DNA from: JAVVEG01 sp041751425
GTDB taxonomy: Bacteria; Pseudomonadota; Gammaproteobacteria; Pseudomonadales; Pseudohongiellaceae
Direction: 5' to 3'
Assembly (NCBI GenBank): GCA_041751425.1
Contig: JBGSXL010000002.1
Coordinates: 1-64,000 of the forward strand
Length of the DNA stretch: 64,000 nucleotides
Part shown: piece by piece, positions 17,181 through 26,251 of the stretch
How positions within the stretch are numbered: the first letter of the stretch is position 1
Layout: each line of letters starts with the position of its first letter
The notes under the pieces: model-generated
The model's input: the letters and a program-made list of their open reading frames with translations, nothing else
Told to the model about the DNA's origin: nothing
The model's database searches: none
Position numbers and translations under genes: made by a program

Positions 17181-18653
17181 TCAATTAATCTGGGGCAGAT
17201 GAATAATAAGTTCCTGCCCCGGGCGTAATATTGAGCTCGTGCGAATATTGTTCCAGCTAGTCAGATCAGACAAACTGACGTTGTAGCGACGGGCGATTTC
17301 CCACAACGTATCTCCGCGGCGAACTGTGTAGGTGCCGGAGCTTTCAGTGGCAGTTGGTTGAACAACTTTACTTAAAAAGACAGGTGCATCAGGTGCCGTA
17401 ACTGGCGTTGTAGAATTATAAGCGCGCGGTATCAACAGAGATTCACCTGCAATAATGCGTGAGTTCTTCAGTCCATTTACTTCCTGCAGCACATCCACCT
17501 GCGTTCTGAATTGACGGGCTATGGCACCCAGCGTATCGCCACTTCTCACAACATAGCGATCCCAGGTGACAGCCCGGTTTGCCGGAAGATCCTTTAATGC
17601 CTCATTGAACTGCTCTGCATGACTGATCGGCAGCATCAAGGTATGTGGCCCGTCAGGATGAGTGGCCCATTGCTTGTAGCCTGGGTTTAATTGGTAAATG
17701 ACTTCAGGTTCCAAGCCGGCCAGCTGTGCCGCCATAGTCAGGTCAATTTGTCGGCCGATGTCTATAGGAGTTAAGGATTGTTCATTGGCAATCGGAGACA
17801 GTTCGATGTCATAACGGGCTGGATCAGCAACCAGACGTGCCAATCCGATCAGTCTCGGCACATGGCCAAGCGTCTCACGTGGTAATGGCAGGGACCAGAA
17901 GTCTACTGGCAGGCCACGACTGAGGTTATGCTGTATTGCGCGCTGTACGCTGCCTTGCCCCGCATTATAGGCTGCCAACGCTAACAGCCAGTCGTTGTCA
18001 AAACGTGCGTACAGCGATTCCAGATAATCCAGGGCTGCAATAGTTGAGGTCTGTGGATCTCGGCGGGCGTCATACCACCAGTCCTGTTTCAGACCCAGGC
18101 TGCGACCAGTAGCGCTCATGAATTGCCAAAGTCCTACCGCATTGGCGGGCGATGTGGCGGTTGGATCAAAAGCGCTCTCAATAATTGGCAATAATGCCAG
18201 TTCCATCGGCAGGTCGCGTTTTTCGATTTCCTCTACAATATCGAACAGAAAAGGAGCTGCGCGTTGACTTACCTGGTTGAGATAACCCTGATTATCCGCA
18301 TAGAAAGCCAGCTCAGAGAGAATTTTTTCGTTTTCATGTTCGCTAGTGAAGACAAAGCCGAGGCGTATGCGCTCCCATACATCATCGAAAACCAGCGGAT
18401 ATAACTCAGCGTTATCAGGTAACGTGGTGCGAGAGATTGCTGTGCGTGTCTGGGCTGCCGTTGCAGTGCTGGATTCAGCACTGATCTCCGTACTGTCCAT
18501 CTCATCTTGTAGGGTGCCGCAGGCATGCAGGAATGCACAGAATGTTACTAGAATAGAAAGCTTTTTGAAGAGAGCAGAATTCGGTTGGTGGATGTAAGAA
18601 GTCTTTAACTGTTTGTTGTAAGAAATCTTTAACTGTTTATTATTAGAAGTCAT
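17181..18653 (-). CDS. mltD: membrane-bound lytic murein transglycosylase D, lipoprotein with two LysM domains
   Basis: About 490 residues from ATG 18653 (the frame extends to 18695). Residues after the hydrophobic stretch KKLSILVTFCAFLHAC carry a lipobox-like LHAC, so it is likely an outer-membrane lipoprotein. The SLT domain shows LPIIESAFDP (catalytic Glu), ANAVGLWQFMSATGR and LALAAYNAGQG; two LysM repeats at the C-terminus (VRSGDTLGAIARQF and VRRGDTLWEIARRY) bind peptidoglycan. It cleaves glycan strands to 1,6-anhydromuropeptides. Oddly, the n-region before the hydrophobic core is very long (about 30 residues) because a 24-bp unit is duplicated there, and no alternative start codon exists closer to the core. 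Confidence 0.92.
   Translation of the reverse strand: MTSNNKQLKISYNKQLKTSYIHQPNSALFKKLSILVTFCAFLHACGTLQDEMDSTEISAESSTATAAQTRTAISRTTLPDNAELYPLVFDDVWERIRLGFVFTSEHENEKILSELAFYADNQGYLNQVSQRAAPFLFDIVEEIEKRDLPMELALLPIIESAFDPTATSPANAVGLWQFMSATGRSLGLKQDWWYDARRDPQTSTIAALDYLESLYARFDNDWLLALAAYNAGQGSVQRAIQHNLSRGLPVDFWSLPLPRETLGHVPRLIGLARLVADPARYDIELSPIANEQSLTPIDIGRQIDLTMAAQLAGLEPEVIYQLNPGYKQWATHPDGPHTLMLPISHAEQFNEALKDLPANRAVTWDRYVVRSGDTLGAIARQFRTQVDVLQEVNGLKNSRIIAGESLLIPRAYNSTTPVTAPDAPVFLSKVVQPTATESSGTYTVRRGDTLWEIARRYNVSLSDLTSWNNIRTSSILRPGQELIIHLPQIN
18595..18642 (-). repeat. 24-bp tandem duplication in the mltD signal region
   Basis: TAAGAAGTCTTTAACTGTTT begins copy 1 (18595-18618) and TAAGAAATCTTTAACTGTTT begins copy 2 (18619-18642) on the + strand; a degenerate third piece follows. 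The duplication adds eight residues (N-K-Q-L-K-T/I-S-Y) in frame to the N-terminus of MltD. Confidence 0.85.
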
Positions 18654-18736
18654 TAAGTCTAGAGAGTCCTTGTAGAAAATCCTTGTAGGAAGCATTAGTA
18701 ATTAGTTTGTATCTTATTGAATATTATGGGTTATAA

Positions 18737-19579
18737 CTAACGGAAGTTATCCTTCCAGCTTCTCAGCGCTGCAAAAACCTGTGCGTCAGACTGCATTTTT
18801 CCAGTGCCTGCCAACGCGGGATTTGCACGCAAACCTACAATGTGACAACGCAGAAATGGATTAGTTCGCAGTTCCAGCTCAATAGTGGAAGGTATTGTGA
18901 TGTTGTCGTTTTGCAAACGGGCGCTATCATCGCGAAAACGCACAGTAATAGCCGGGTTTTCCGGCTCGGCAGCCAGCGCGAAGCGTATATTGGCCAGCGT
19001 ATATTCGTGCGCACAATACACCAGTGACTGTTTTGGCAGCGCAGCCAGCTTTTGCAAGGATGCCAGCATGACTGGTGGTGTACCTTCAAACATTCGACCA
19101 CAGCCTGACGCGAACAGTGTGTCCCCACAAAACAGCAAAGGTTTACTGACACCGGCTGAAGCTTGTGCAGGCGCAAAGTAAGCGATGTGGTCCATAGTAT
19201 GGCCGGGCACTTCCAGCACCCGCCAATGACAGCCCATCACATTAATTTGTTCACCTTCATGCAGCGGAATATCGATCCCTTCGATTCGACTATTGGCGGG
19301 TCCGTAAACTGTTGGTTTATATTTCTTTACCAGTTCCTTGACACCCCCTACATGATCAGCGTGGTGGTGGGTTAACAGAATTGCACCCAGACTTAGGCCG
19401 CGTGCCTGCAACACAGCGATAACAGGATCCGCGTCGCCAGGATCAACTACGCAGGCAATTTCACTGCCGGCACGGGTAAGCAACCAGATATAGTTGTCCT
19501 GAAATGCCCTTATTGGGTCTACAAGTAATGCTTGATCTGACCGCGTATCTGCCACGTGAATACCCCGAACTTGTTGCAT
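18737..19579 (-). CDS. gloB: hydroxyacylglutathione hydrolase (glyoxalase II)
   Basis: 280 residues from ATG 19579. The metallo-beta-lactamase metal site is complete: THHHADHVGG, then PGHTMDH, CGDTLFASGCGR and CAHEYT. It hydrolyses S-D-lactoylglutathione to D-lactate and glutathione in methylglyoxal detoxification. The family core starts at LLVDPIRAFQDNYIW; GTG at 19555, preceded by GGGG, is an equally good start and gives 272 residues. The open frame reaching 19651 is unlikely to be used. It is divergent from the methyltransferase gene, as in the E. coli gloB-yafS-rnhA-dnaQ locus. Confidence 0.95.
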   Translation of the reverse strand: MQQVRGIHVADTRSDQALLVDPIRAFQDNYIWLLTRAGSEIACVVDPGDADPVIAVLQARGLSLGAILLTHHHADHVGGVKELVKKYKPTVYGPANSRIEGIDIPLHEGEQINVMGCHWRVLEVPGHTMDHIAYFAPAQASAGVSKPLLFCGDTLFASGCGRMFEGTPPVMLASLQKLAALPKQSLVYCAHEYTLANIRFALAAEPENPAITVRFRDDSARLQNDNITIPSTIELELRTNPFLRCHIVGLRANPALAGTGKMQSDAQVFAALRSWKDNFR

Positions 19580-19686
19580 AAAACAAAGGTCGTATGATAC
19601 CCCGTGATTGTTGTAACTCAAGCGATTTGTCCCCGCCTGTTTTTGGTGCATAACCGGTAAACACTAGATGCAGTGGTAGCATTGGC

Positions 19687-20670
19687 ATGCTATCTTTCCA
19701 GCCTAAATTGACTGTGGTATGCGGAGAGTCACCCTTGATCAAATTTCTACGCGACTATCAGCAAAAGCGTGGGCAACAAAAGCGTGAGCAGCAAGGGCGT
19801 GAGCAAAAGCGTGAACTGCTGCGTAAAATGCCTGCTCCCGCACAATTGCAGGTTGCTCTGGCAGCATGGCTGGAGACTCCGTTAGGGAAACGATTGCTGG
19901 AGGCTGAAAGCAGACAATTGAATCCTGTTCTCAGTCGTATCTTCGGCTACCATATTCTGCAGATATCATCATCCAACTCCACACAGCTGCTATCAGAGTC
20001 TCCCGTAGGTCATAAAATCAGCTTTGCACCTGATTATGTTGCGGATATTCAACAACCTGTGGCGGATGCGGAGGCACTGCCTCTGACCTCTGGCAGTGTA
20101 GACGCAGTGCTGGTGCATCATGCGCTGGACTTCACCCCGGACAGTCACCGCCTGCTCCGGGAAGCAACACGTGTCATCATGCCCGGCGGTCGCTTATTAA
20201 TTATTGGTTTCAATCCTGTCAGTTCCTGGGGGCTCAGCAAGTTGTTACGCTGGCGCAGAAACACGCCATGGAATGCTCGCTTTATAACCGCCTCGCGTGT
20301 GACTGACTGGTTAAAGTTACTCGAATTCCATGTGGAATCTGTCAATTATGGAGCGTGGGTGCCTCCCGTCAATCACGCGGGATTGATGCGGCACGCAGAA
20401 AAATTCGAACGCCTGGGCAATCGCCTGCAACTCCCCTTAGGGGGCTTCTATTTGATAGTAGCCACCAAACAGGTGTTCCCGCTTACTCCTGTAGTTAAAC
20501 GCTGGCCACGCCTGTTACCTACCGTTATAGTGCGCCCTGTTACAGAAGCAGCCCCTTTGGCTGCGCCACATCGACGCGAGGAAGTGTCGCTGGAACCCTG
20601 CAGCGATACCTCGAGAGAGGCAACCAATAGAACGCAGAGCAGGAAATCCCGATTTGTCAAAACACATTGA
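19687..20670 (+). CDS. class I SAM-dependent methyltransferase, YafS-like
   Basis: 327 residues. The methyltransferase core spans about 85-260: DIQQPVADAEALPLTSGSVDAV gives the motif II/III region (quoted here only as ADAEALPLTSGSVDAV), HHALDFTPDSHRLLREATRV and MPGGRLLIIGFNP complete it. A recognisable GxGxG motif I is missing; the expected place has the shorter LLSESPVGHKISF. The position between gloB and rnhA matches E. coli yafS. Residues 24-45 are a Gln/Lys/Arg repeat of recent look. TTG 19736 with GGAG eight bases upstream is an alternative start. The C-terminus overlaps the rnhA start by 17 bp. The substrate is unknown. Confidence 0.8.
   Translation: MLSFQPKLTVVCGESPLIKFLRDYQQKRGQQKREQQGREQKRELLRKMPAPAQLQVALAAWLETPLGKRLLEAESRQLNPVLSRIFGYHILQISSSNSTQLLSESPVGHKISFAPDYVADIQQPVADAEALPLTSGSVDAVLVHHALDFTPDSHRLLREATRVIMPGGRLLIIGFNPVSSWGLSKLLRWRRNTPWNARFITASRVTDWLKLLEFHVESVNYGAWVPPVNHAGLMRHAEKFERLGNRLQLPLGGFYLIVATKQVFPLTPVVKRWPRLLPTVIVRPVTEAAPLAAPHRREEVSLEPCSDTSREATNRTQSRKSRFVKTH
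19762..19818 (+). repeat. 15-bp imperfect tandem repeat encoding Q-K-R-x-Q/E
   Basis: CAAAAGCGTGGGCAA, CAAAAGCGTGAGCAG, CAAGGGCGTGAG and CAAAAGCGTGAACTG follow each other in frame at 19762-19818. They make a charged low-complexity segment near the N-terminus of the methyltransferase-like protein. Confidence 0.85.
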
Positions 20671-21100
20671 GTTATTTACTGATGGGGCCTGTCGGGGAAA
20701 TCCTGGCAAAGGTGGTTGGGGCGTATTGCTACGCTATCAGGACAAAGAAAAAACCTTGTACGGCGGAGAGCATCTGACAACAAATAATCGCATGGAATTA
20801 ACTGCGGTGATAAAGGGACTCGAGGCACTCAGGCAACCAGATTGTAAAGTCACCGTCACCAGCGATTCAAAATATGTGCTATCAGGTATTGAAGAATGGC
20901 TGCCAAACTGGAAAGCACGCAACTGGAAAACTGCAGCAAAAAAACCAGTCATGAACGTTGATTTATGGCAGCAACTGGATAAGCTTGCCGGCAACCACCA
21001 GATTAGCTGGCGCTGGGTGAAAGGACATAGCGGACATCGCGAAAACGAGATTGCTGATCAATTGGCTAATCGTGGTATTGATGAATTGAGCATTGAATAA
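20654..21100 (+). CDS. rnhA: ribonuclease HI
   Basis: 148 residues, typical length. The catalytic carboxylates are Asp10 (FTDGACRGNPG), Glu48 (NRMELTA), Asp71 (TSDSKYV) and Asp135 (NEIADQLA), with His125 in KGHSGH. It degrades RNA in RNA-DNA hybrids. The start is TTG at 20654, with AGGAAA at 20641-20646; no ATG or GTG is available before the catalytic Asp. The gene overlaps the end of the methyltransferase gene by 17 bp, implying coupling, and precedes dnaQ by 52 bp. Confidence 0.96.
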   Translation: MSKHIELFTDGACRGNPGKGGWGVLLRYQDKEKTLYGGEHLTTNNRMELTAVIKGLEALRQPDCKVTVTSDSKYVLSGIEEWLPNWKARNWKTAAKKPVMNVDLWQQLDKLAGNHQISWRWVKGHSGHRENEIADQLANRGIDELSIE

Positions 21101-21152
21101 ACCAGGCATTGATTACACCGAGTACTGAAGAAAAATTACGCACGGAGCGAGC

Positions 21153-21857
21153 ATGCGGCAAATTGTACTGGACACGGAGACTACTGGCCTTGAGACCTCA
21201 CAGGGCCACCGGGTTATTGAGATAGGTTGTGTAGAGATCGAGAATCGTCGTCTGACGGGTCGAACGTATCAATGCTATCTCAATCCAGGGCGAGAGAGCG
21301 ATGAAGCGGCATTGGAAGTGCACGGATTAACGCAGGAGTTTCTGGCGGACAAACCAGAGTTCCGGCAGATCGCTGCTGAGTTCCTGGCCTTTATTTCCGG
21401 AGCCGAACTGGTCATTCACAATGCACCGTTTGACGTGGGTTTTCTCAACAGTGAACTGAGCCGCCTGGGAGAAGATAGTCAGCCGCTGGAAAACTACGCG
21501 CAGATTATCGATACACTGGTTATGGCGCGCAAGAAACATCCGGGGCAACGCAACAATCTGGATGCACTTTGCAAACGCTACGATGTTGATAACTCACAAC
21601 GTGAGTTGCATGGCGCTTTGCTGGATGCGGAAATACTGGCCGATGTATATCTGGCAATGACTGGCGGGCAGACAGATCTTTCGCTGGGGGTTGACGAGAT
21701 TGCAGATCAGCATACCGAAATAACTGTACAGAGAATAAATCGCGAAAATTTGTGTTTAAAAGTAATACGTGCAAGTGAAACAGAATTGGCTGCACATGAA
21801 CAACGGTTACAAGCCATTGCAAAAGCCAGTGGCGACCGTTGCGTCTGGTTGAAATAG
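21153..21857 (+). CDS. dnaQ: DNA polymerase III epsilon subunit (3'-5' proofreading exonuclease)
   Basis: 234 residues. DEDDh exonuclease motifs are present: LDTETTGL (Exo I), HNAPFDVGFLN (Exo II) and HGALLDAEILADVY (Exo III). The C-terminal tail after about 180 is the flexible alpha-binding region (RASETELAAHEQRL). Epsilon proofreads within the polymerase III core. GGAG six bases upstream supports the ATG. The stop overlaps the ribosome binding site of sohB. Confidence 0.95.
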   Translation: MRQIVLDTETTGLETSQGHRVIEIGCVEIENRRLTGRTYQCYLNPGRESDEAALEVHGLTQEFLADKPEFRQIAAEFLAFISGAELVIHNAPFDVGFLNSELSRLGEDSQPLENYAQIIDTLVMARKKHPGQRNNLDALCKRYDVDNSQRELHGALLDAEILADVYLAMTGGQTDLSLGVDEIADQHTEITVQRINRENLCLKVIRASETELAAHEQRLQAIAKASGDRCVWLK

Positions 21858-21868
21858 GAGAAGAGTTC

Positions 21869-22930
21869 TTGGAGTATTTGATTGAGTATGGTTTATTTCT
21901 GGCAAAAACCGCCACCCTGGTTTTTGCGATTATCGCGGTACTTACTGCCATCATGGCAAGTGCTGAGCGCAATAAAAGAAATGCGCACAAAGGTATTGTT
22001 CACATAACCCATTTGAACGATGAGTTTGACGATCTACGCGACAATGTGCAGAGAACAGTGCTGGATAAACACAGCTGGAAACAACTGCATAAGCAGGAAC
22101 GTAAGAAGGCTAAAGAAGAAGATAAGGCGCTGCGTAAAAAGAGTAAGGATGGCGGTGAACCTGAGGCCCGGAAAAAGCGCGTGTACGTATTGAATTTTGA
22201 TGGAGACATTGCCGCATCAGAAGTTGAATCGTTACGCCTTGAAATTAGTGCTGTGCTTTCGATGGCAGAAGAACAGGATGAAGTGTTACTGCGATTGGAG
22301 AGCCCCGGCGGCATGGTGCACGCTTACGGATTGGCGTCGTCACAGTTATTGCGTATCAAGCAGCGCAATATTCCCTTGATCATCTGCGTTGATAAAGTAG
22401 CGGCAAGTGGTGGCTATATGATGGCATGCCTGGCAGATAAGTTGATTGCAGCTCCTTTTGCCATTCTCGGCTCAATAGGCGTACTTGTGCAAATGCCCAA
22501 TTTCCACCGTTTGCTGAAAAAGAACGAAGTGGATTACGAAACTATTTCTGCCGGCGAATTCAAGACTACGCTTACAACCTTTGGTGAAATTACCAAGAAG
22601 GGTCGCGACAAGGTGAAAGAAGATGTAGAGGAGATGCACGACTTATTCAAGCATTGGGTTAAAGAGCACCGTCCGGTTGTGGCTATAGACCAGATTGCTA
22701 CGGGAGAAACCTGGGTTGGTATTCAGGCCATGGAGCGCAATATGATCGATGCCATAAGTACCAGCGACGAGTGCATTATGCAGGCCTGCGAGACGGCTGA
22801 TGTCTATGAAGTCAATTACGAATTCAGGAAGTCATTGAGCGATAAACTGGGCTCTGTGGTGCAAAGTGCAGTGGACAAGAGTGTCATGTCGTTGTGGAAA
22901 CGCATCAGCGAATCTCGCTATTTTTCTTAA
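21869..22930 (+). CDS. sohB: probable inner-membrane serine protease SohB
   Basis: 353 residues from TTG 21869, which follows AGGAG (21856-21860) by eight bases and gives MEYLIEYGLFLAKTATLVF, close to the E. coli SohB start; the frame can be extended to TTG 21839 inside dnaQ but that lacks support. One N-terminal membrane helix, a Lys/Glu-rich linker (about 70-110), then a peptidase family S49 domain with RLESPGGMVHAYG and DKVAASGGYMMAC (nucleophile Ser in ASGGY). SohB is a SppA relative, a multicopy suppressor of htrA loss in E. coli; its substrates are poorly known. It is translationally coupled to dnaQ. Confidence 0.93.
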   Translation: MEYLIEYGLFLAKTATLVFAIIAVLTAIMASAERNKRNAHKGIVHITHLNDEFDDLRDNVQRTVLDKHSWKQLHKQERKKAKEEDKALRKKSKDGGEPEARKKRVYVLNFDGDIAASEVESLRLEISAVLSMAEEQDEVLLRLESPGGMVHAYGLASSQLLRIKQRNIPLIICVDKVAASGGYMMACLADKLIAAPFAILGSIGVLVQMPNFHRLLKKNEVDYETISAGEFKTTLTTFGEITKKGRDKVKEDVEEMHDLFKHWVKEHRPVVAIDQIATGETWVGIQAMERNMIDAISTSDECIMQACETADVYEVNYEFRKSLSDKLGSVVQSAVDKSVMSLWKRISESRYFS

Positions 22931-22943
22931 TATGGGAACCGTT

Positions 22944-23951
22944 ATGAAAAGCTTTAAAGCTTTGTGGGTTACAGAACAGGCAACCGCTGCCAAACCTTTA
23001 TATTCTGCAACCATTGTTGAACGTAATATCTCCGATTTGCCAGCCGGTGAAGTACTGATTAAGGTCGCGTATTCTTCGCTGAATTATAAGGATGCACTTT
23101 CAGCTCAAGGCAACAAAGGTGTTACACGTCAATACCCGCACACACCGGGAATTGATGCGGCGGGTACAGTCATAGAGTCGTCTGATCCCCGGTTCAAAAC
23201 AGGCGCTGCCGTGATTGTGATTGGCTACGACCTTGGCATGAATACAGCAGGCGGTTTCGCCGAATGTATTCGGGTACCCGCAGAGTGGGTGGTTGCTTGT
23301 CCATCCGGCTTGTCTTTGCAGGAAAGCATGGTCATCGGTACGGCGGGTTTTACAGCCGCTTTGTGCGTAGAGAAATTGCTGCAGAATGGTCTGCTTCCTG
23401 AACACGGAGAGGTACTGGTTACCGGTGCAACAGGTGGTGTTGGTATATACGCCGTTGCGTTGCTGGCGCAACTGGGCTTCGAAGTGATAGCTTGCACAGG
23501 CAAAGAAAGCGAACACGATTTTTTACGCAAGCTTGGCGCTAAATCCATAATCAGCCGGGCAGAGTTGACGGAAGCTTCGCCAAAACCCATGTTGAAGGAG
23601 CAATGGGCCGCTGCTGTGGATGTAGCGGGTGGAGAGTTGCTCGCCAATATCATTAAGTCACTAAAGTATGGTGGCAGCGTGGCGATATGTGGTCTGGTAG
23701 CTTCAACGCAGTTCAGCACAACCGTCCTGCCTTTCATTCTGCGTGGTGTTAACTTGTTGGGTGTGGATTCGGTGAATCTGCCGCTCGCAAAGAAACAGCA
23801 ATTATGGATGCAACTGGCAAGCGATTGGAAAGTGAAAAAATTGCAGGAACTGCATACTGAAATCGGTTTCTCCGACTTGGCAACTTATCTGGATAAAGTA
23901 TTTCGTGGTGAATCCGTTGGACGGGTAGTCCTTAATACTGCCAGGAGTTGA
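22944..23951 (+). CDS. acuI: acrylyl-CoA reductase (NADPH), YhdH/AcuI-type oxidoreductase
   Basis: 335 residues from ATG 22944, preceded by GGGAA. It is a zinc-free MDR-family reductase: GroES-like N-terminal part (VAYSSLNYKDAL, PHTPGIDAAGTV), then VLVTGATGGVGIYAVALLAQ as the NADPH-binding Rossmann motif, and the family marker LLGVDSVNLP. AcuI reduces acryloyl-CoA to propionyl-CoA, relevant to acrylate or DMSP use and to detoxification. It starts 13 bp after the sohB stop and may be in that operon. Substrate specificity is inferred from family. Confidence 0.88.
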   Translation: MKSFKALWVTEQATAAKPLYSATIVERNISDLPAGEVLIKVAYSSLNYKDALSAQGNKGVTRQYPHTPGIDAAGTVIESSDPRFKTGAAVIVIGYDLGMNTAGGFAECIRVPAEWVVACPSGLSLQESMVIGTAGFTAALCVEKLLQNGLLPEHGEVLVTGATGGVGIYAVALLAQLGFEVIACTGKESEHDFLRKLGAKSIISRAELTEASPKPMLKEQWAAAVDVAGGELLANIIKSLKYGGSVAICGLVASTQFSTTVLPFILRGVNLLGVDSVNLPLAKKQQLWMQLASDWKVKKLQELHTEIGFSDLATYLDKVFRGESVGRVVLNTARS

Positions 23952-23964
23952 TCGTAACTGCTGT

Positions 23965-24465
23965 TCAGGCGCGCCGCCTGAACAGCGGGTCAGGGCGGTC
24001 CACGCTGCTCTGATACGCATCACGGAAATCTTCGAACGCCTGCAGGCTGGTTTCCAGATTCTGATCTTCGCGCATCACAAACGCATCGAAGCCACAACGC
24101 GCCATGTAGAACAGTTGATCGCGTAAAACATCACCTATCGCCCGTACCTCACCTTGGTAGCCAAAGTTAAGGCGTAATTCTCGCGCACTGGAAAACGGGC
24201 GGCCGTCGCGAAATACCGGAAAATTCAAAGCGATTACAGGTAGATTGTGCAGAGAATCTGCCAGCTGTGCAGGCAGTTCATGACTGTCCAGCCAGACGCC
24301 AGTTGCGCTTGAGCGCGCAGCAATCACATCCTTGTGCTCCAACCAGGCAACCAGAGGCAGCAACAGATTTTCGCCACCGCGCTCCGCGAGCAAATCTGCG
24401 CTGAAATCCTTTACCAACTCCCAGTTGTCTTCAATAATCTGCCGGTTTTTAATCAGCTTTGGCAT
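23965..24465 (-). CDS. DUF934 protein, sulfite reduction accessory
   Basis: 166 residues from ATG 24465, with AGGAG seven bases upstream; the frame extends to 24534 inside cysI. The sequence NLPVIALNFPVFRDGRPFSS and YQGEVRAIGDVLRDQLFYMA with FEDFRDAYQ is characteristic of DUF934. The family is almost always found next to a CysI-type sulfite reductase and is thought to help that enzyme, perhaps in electron delivery, but its activity is not established. Its start overlaps the end of cysI by 17 bp, so the two are coupled. Confidence 0.88.
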   Translation of the reverse strand: MPKLIKNRQIIEDNWELVKDFSADLLAERGGENLLLPLVAWLEHKDVIAARSSATGVWLDSHELPAQLADSLHNLPVIALNFPVFRDGRPFSSARELRLNFGYQGEVRAIGDVLRDQLFYMARCGFDAFVMREDQNLETSLQAFEDFRDAYQSSVDRPDPLFRRRA

Positions 24466-26104
24466 AAACCTTCTCCTTGAAAGGGTCCATACCAATGCGC
24501 TGGTAGGTATCGATGAAACGCTCGTCTGCAACACGCTGTTTTCTGTACACAGCGATAATCTTCTGTATCACCCCGGGGATTTCCTCCTGAGCAAATGAAG
24601 GTCCAACGATGTCGCCCAGTGCCGTGTAGTTGTTAGCTGAGCCACCAAGAGAAACCTGATAGAACTCCTGTCCTTTCTTGTCCACACCCAGAATGCCTAT
24701 GTTACCAACATGATGATGACCGCAGGCATTCATGCAACCGGAAATATTAAGCGACAGGGCGCCAATATCGCGCAAATCTTCGCGACTGAAGCTGCGCTGT
24801 ATGGATTCAGCTATAGGAATCGACTTCGCATTTGCCAGTGAGCAAAAATCTCCGCCAGGGCAGCAGATAATGTCGCTTAACAGACCACGATTGTCCGCAT
24901 GTAGCGATTGTGATTTGAGCGCGCGCCACAACTCATACAGTTGCGACCGCTCCACATCGGCAAGAATAATGTTTTGTTCATGACTGATACGCAGTTCACC
25001 GAAGCTGTATTGGTCCGCCAGATCTGCGACAAATTGCATCTGCTCTGTAGTTACATCTCCGGGTGCCACGCCGGTTTCCTTCAGACAAATGGTCGCGATG
25101 GCATAGCCAGGTTTGCGGTGCGCGCTGATGTTCTGTTCAACCCATGCCGCAAACAGCAGGTCAGTGTTCAATGCGCTGCTCAAAGTCTCACTATCGGCCG
25201 GCAGGTTTTTATAAGCTGGCTCAATGAAGAACGCTTTGCAGCGATCGATCTCTGCCTGTGTCAACGTCATGGGTCCGTCTTTCAGTGCCAGCCATTCTTT
25301 TTCCACTTTGTCGCGGAACGCATCTACGCCCGTTTCCTTGACCAGAATCTTGATTCGCGCTTTGTATTTGTTATCGCGCCGGCCTTCGCGGTTATACACA
25401 CGCAGAATGGCGTCCAGATAGGTCAACAGATCTTTTTCAGGCAGGAAGGCGCGGATTTCCTTCCCAATAACTGGCGTGCGCCCAAGTCCGCCGCCGGCAA
25501 GAACGCGGAACCCAAGCTCACCCTGCTCATTACGCACGATGAACAGGCCTATATCGTGCACTTGTGTCGCAGCCTGATCATCCTGAGTACCGCAAACGGC
25601 AATCTTGAATTTACGTGGCAGGTACGCAAACTCAGGATGGAAGGTTGACCATTGCCGAATGATCTCGCAATAGGGACGGCTGTCAGCAATTTCATTGACA
25701 GCGCAACCGGCGAATTGATCAGTCGTGGTATTGCGTATGCAATTGCCGCTGGTCTGGATAGCGTGCATTTCTACGTCCGCCAGATGCTGCAGAATGTCGG
25801 GAACATCCTTTAGATCCGGCCAGTTGAATTGGATATTTTGTCGCGTTGTAAAGTGCCCATATCCCTTGTCGAAATGGTCCGCTATGAAAGCGAGCTTGCG
25901 TAGCTGAATGGACGAAAGCATGCCGTAAGGAATGGCGATACGCAGCATTGGCGCCAGGCGCTGGATATACAGCCCGTTTTGCAGACGCAGAGGCAGAAAC
26001 TCCTCGTTGCTGAGCTCCCCTTGCAGAAAACGTTGCGTCTGGCCACGAAATTGCGCTACGCGGTCAGCCAGCATTTGATGGTCATAGTTGTCGTATCTAT
26101 ACAT
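24449..26104 (-). CDS. cysI: sulfite reductase hemoprotein (nitrite/sulfite reductase family)
   Basis: 551 residues. Two ferredoxin-like halves (RLAPMLRIAIPYGML early) bracket the catalytic domains, with TTRQNIQFNWPDL and siroheme/4Fe-4S ligands CCPGGDFC and SGCMNACGHHHVG near 425-475. It reduces sulfite to sulfide for cysteine synthesis with six electrons. No cysJ flavoprotein gene is adjacent; the partner is DUF934, the arrangement found in Pseudomonas-like bacteria where ferredoxin may be the donor. A role as assimilatory nitrite reductase is less likely given the DUF934 neighbour. Confidence 0.92.
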   Translation of the reverse strand: MYRYDNYDHQMLADRVAQFRGQTQRFLQGELSNEEFLPLRLQNGLYIQRLAPMLRIAIPYGMLSSIQLRKLAFIADHFDKGYGHFTTRQNIQFNWPDLKDVPDILQHLADVEMHAIQTSGNCIRNTTTDQFAGCAVNEIADSRPYCEIIRQWSTFHPEFAYLPRKFKIAVCGTQDDQAATQVHDIGLFIVRNEQGELGFRVLAGGGLGRTPVIGKEIRAFLPEKDLLTYLDAILRVYNREGRRDNKYKARIKILVKETGVDAFRDKVEKEWLALKDGPMTLTQAEIDRCKAFFIEPAYKNLPADSETLSSALNTDLLFAAWVEQNISAHRKPGYAIATICLKETGVAPGDVTTEQMQFVADLADQYSFGELRISHEQNIILADVERSQLYELWRALKSQSLHADNRGLLSDIICCPGGDFCSLANAKSIPIAESIQRSFSREDLRDIGALSLNISGCMNACGHHHVGNIGILGVDKKGQEFYQVSLGGSANNYTALGDIVGPSFAQEEIPGVIQKIIAVYRKQRVADERFIDTYQRIGMDPFKEKVYAKAD

Positions 26105-26251
26105 AATGGGTGCTTTATTCGTTTGTCTGTGAACTTTGGGGCTGTGGCTCTTATGCCAGTCAAGAGTCTAGCGGTCCAGGGTCTGTCTGGCGAAAAGGTC
26201 GGCAATTGTAAACAAAGGGCCTGACAAGTGCAAAATATCGTCTGCTTACCC

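Noticed and set aside
17192..17220. Shared terminator between ppiD and mltD (GGGGCAG/CTGCCCC)
   Set aside because: The loop is 15 bases, there is no T-run in either direction and it lies inside mltD.
24941..25648. Open frame on the + strand opposite cysI
   Set aside because: It is a shadow of the conserved cysI codons and has no start signals.
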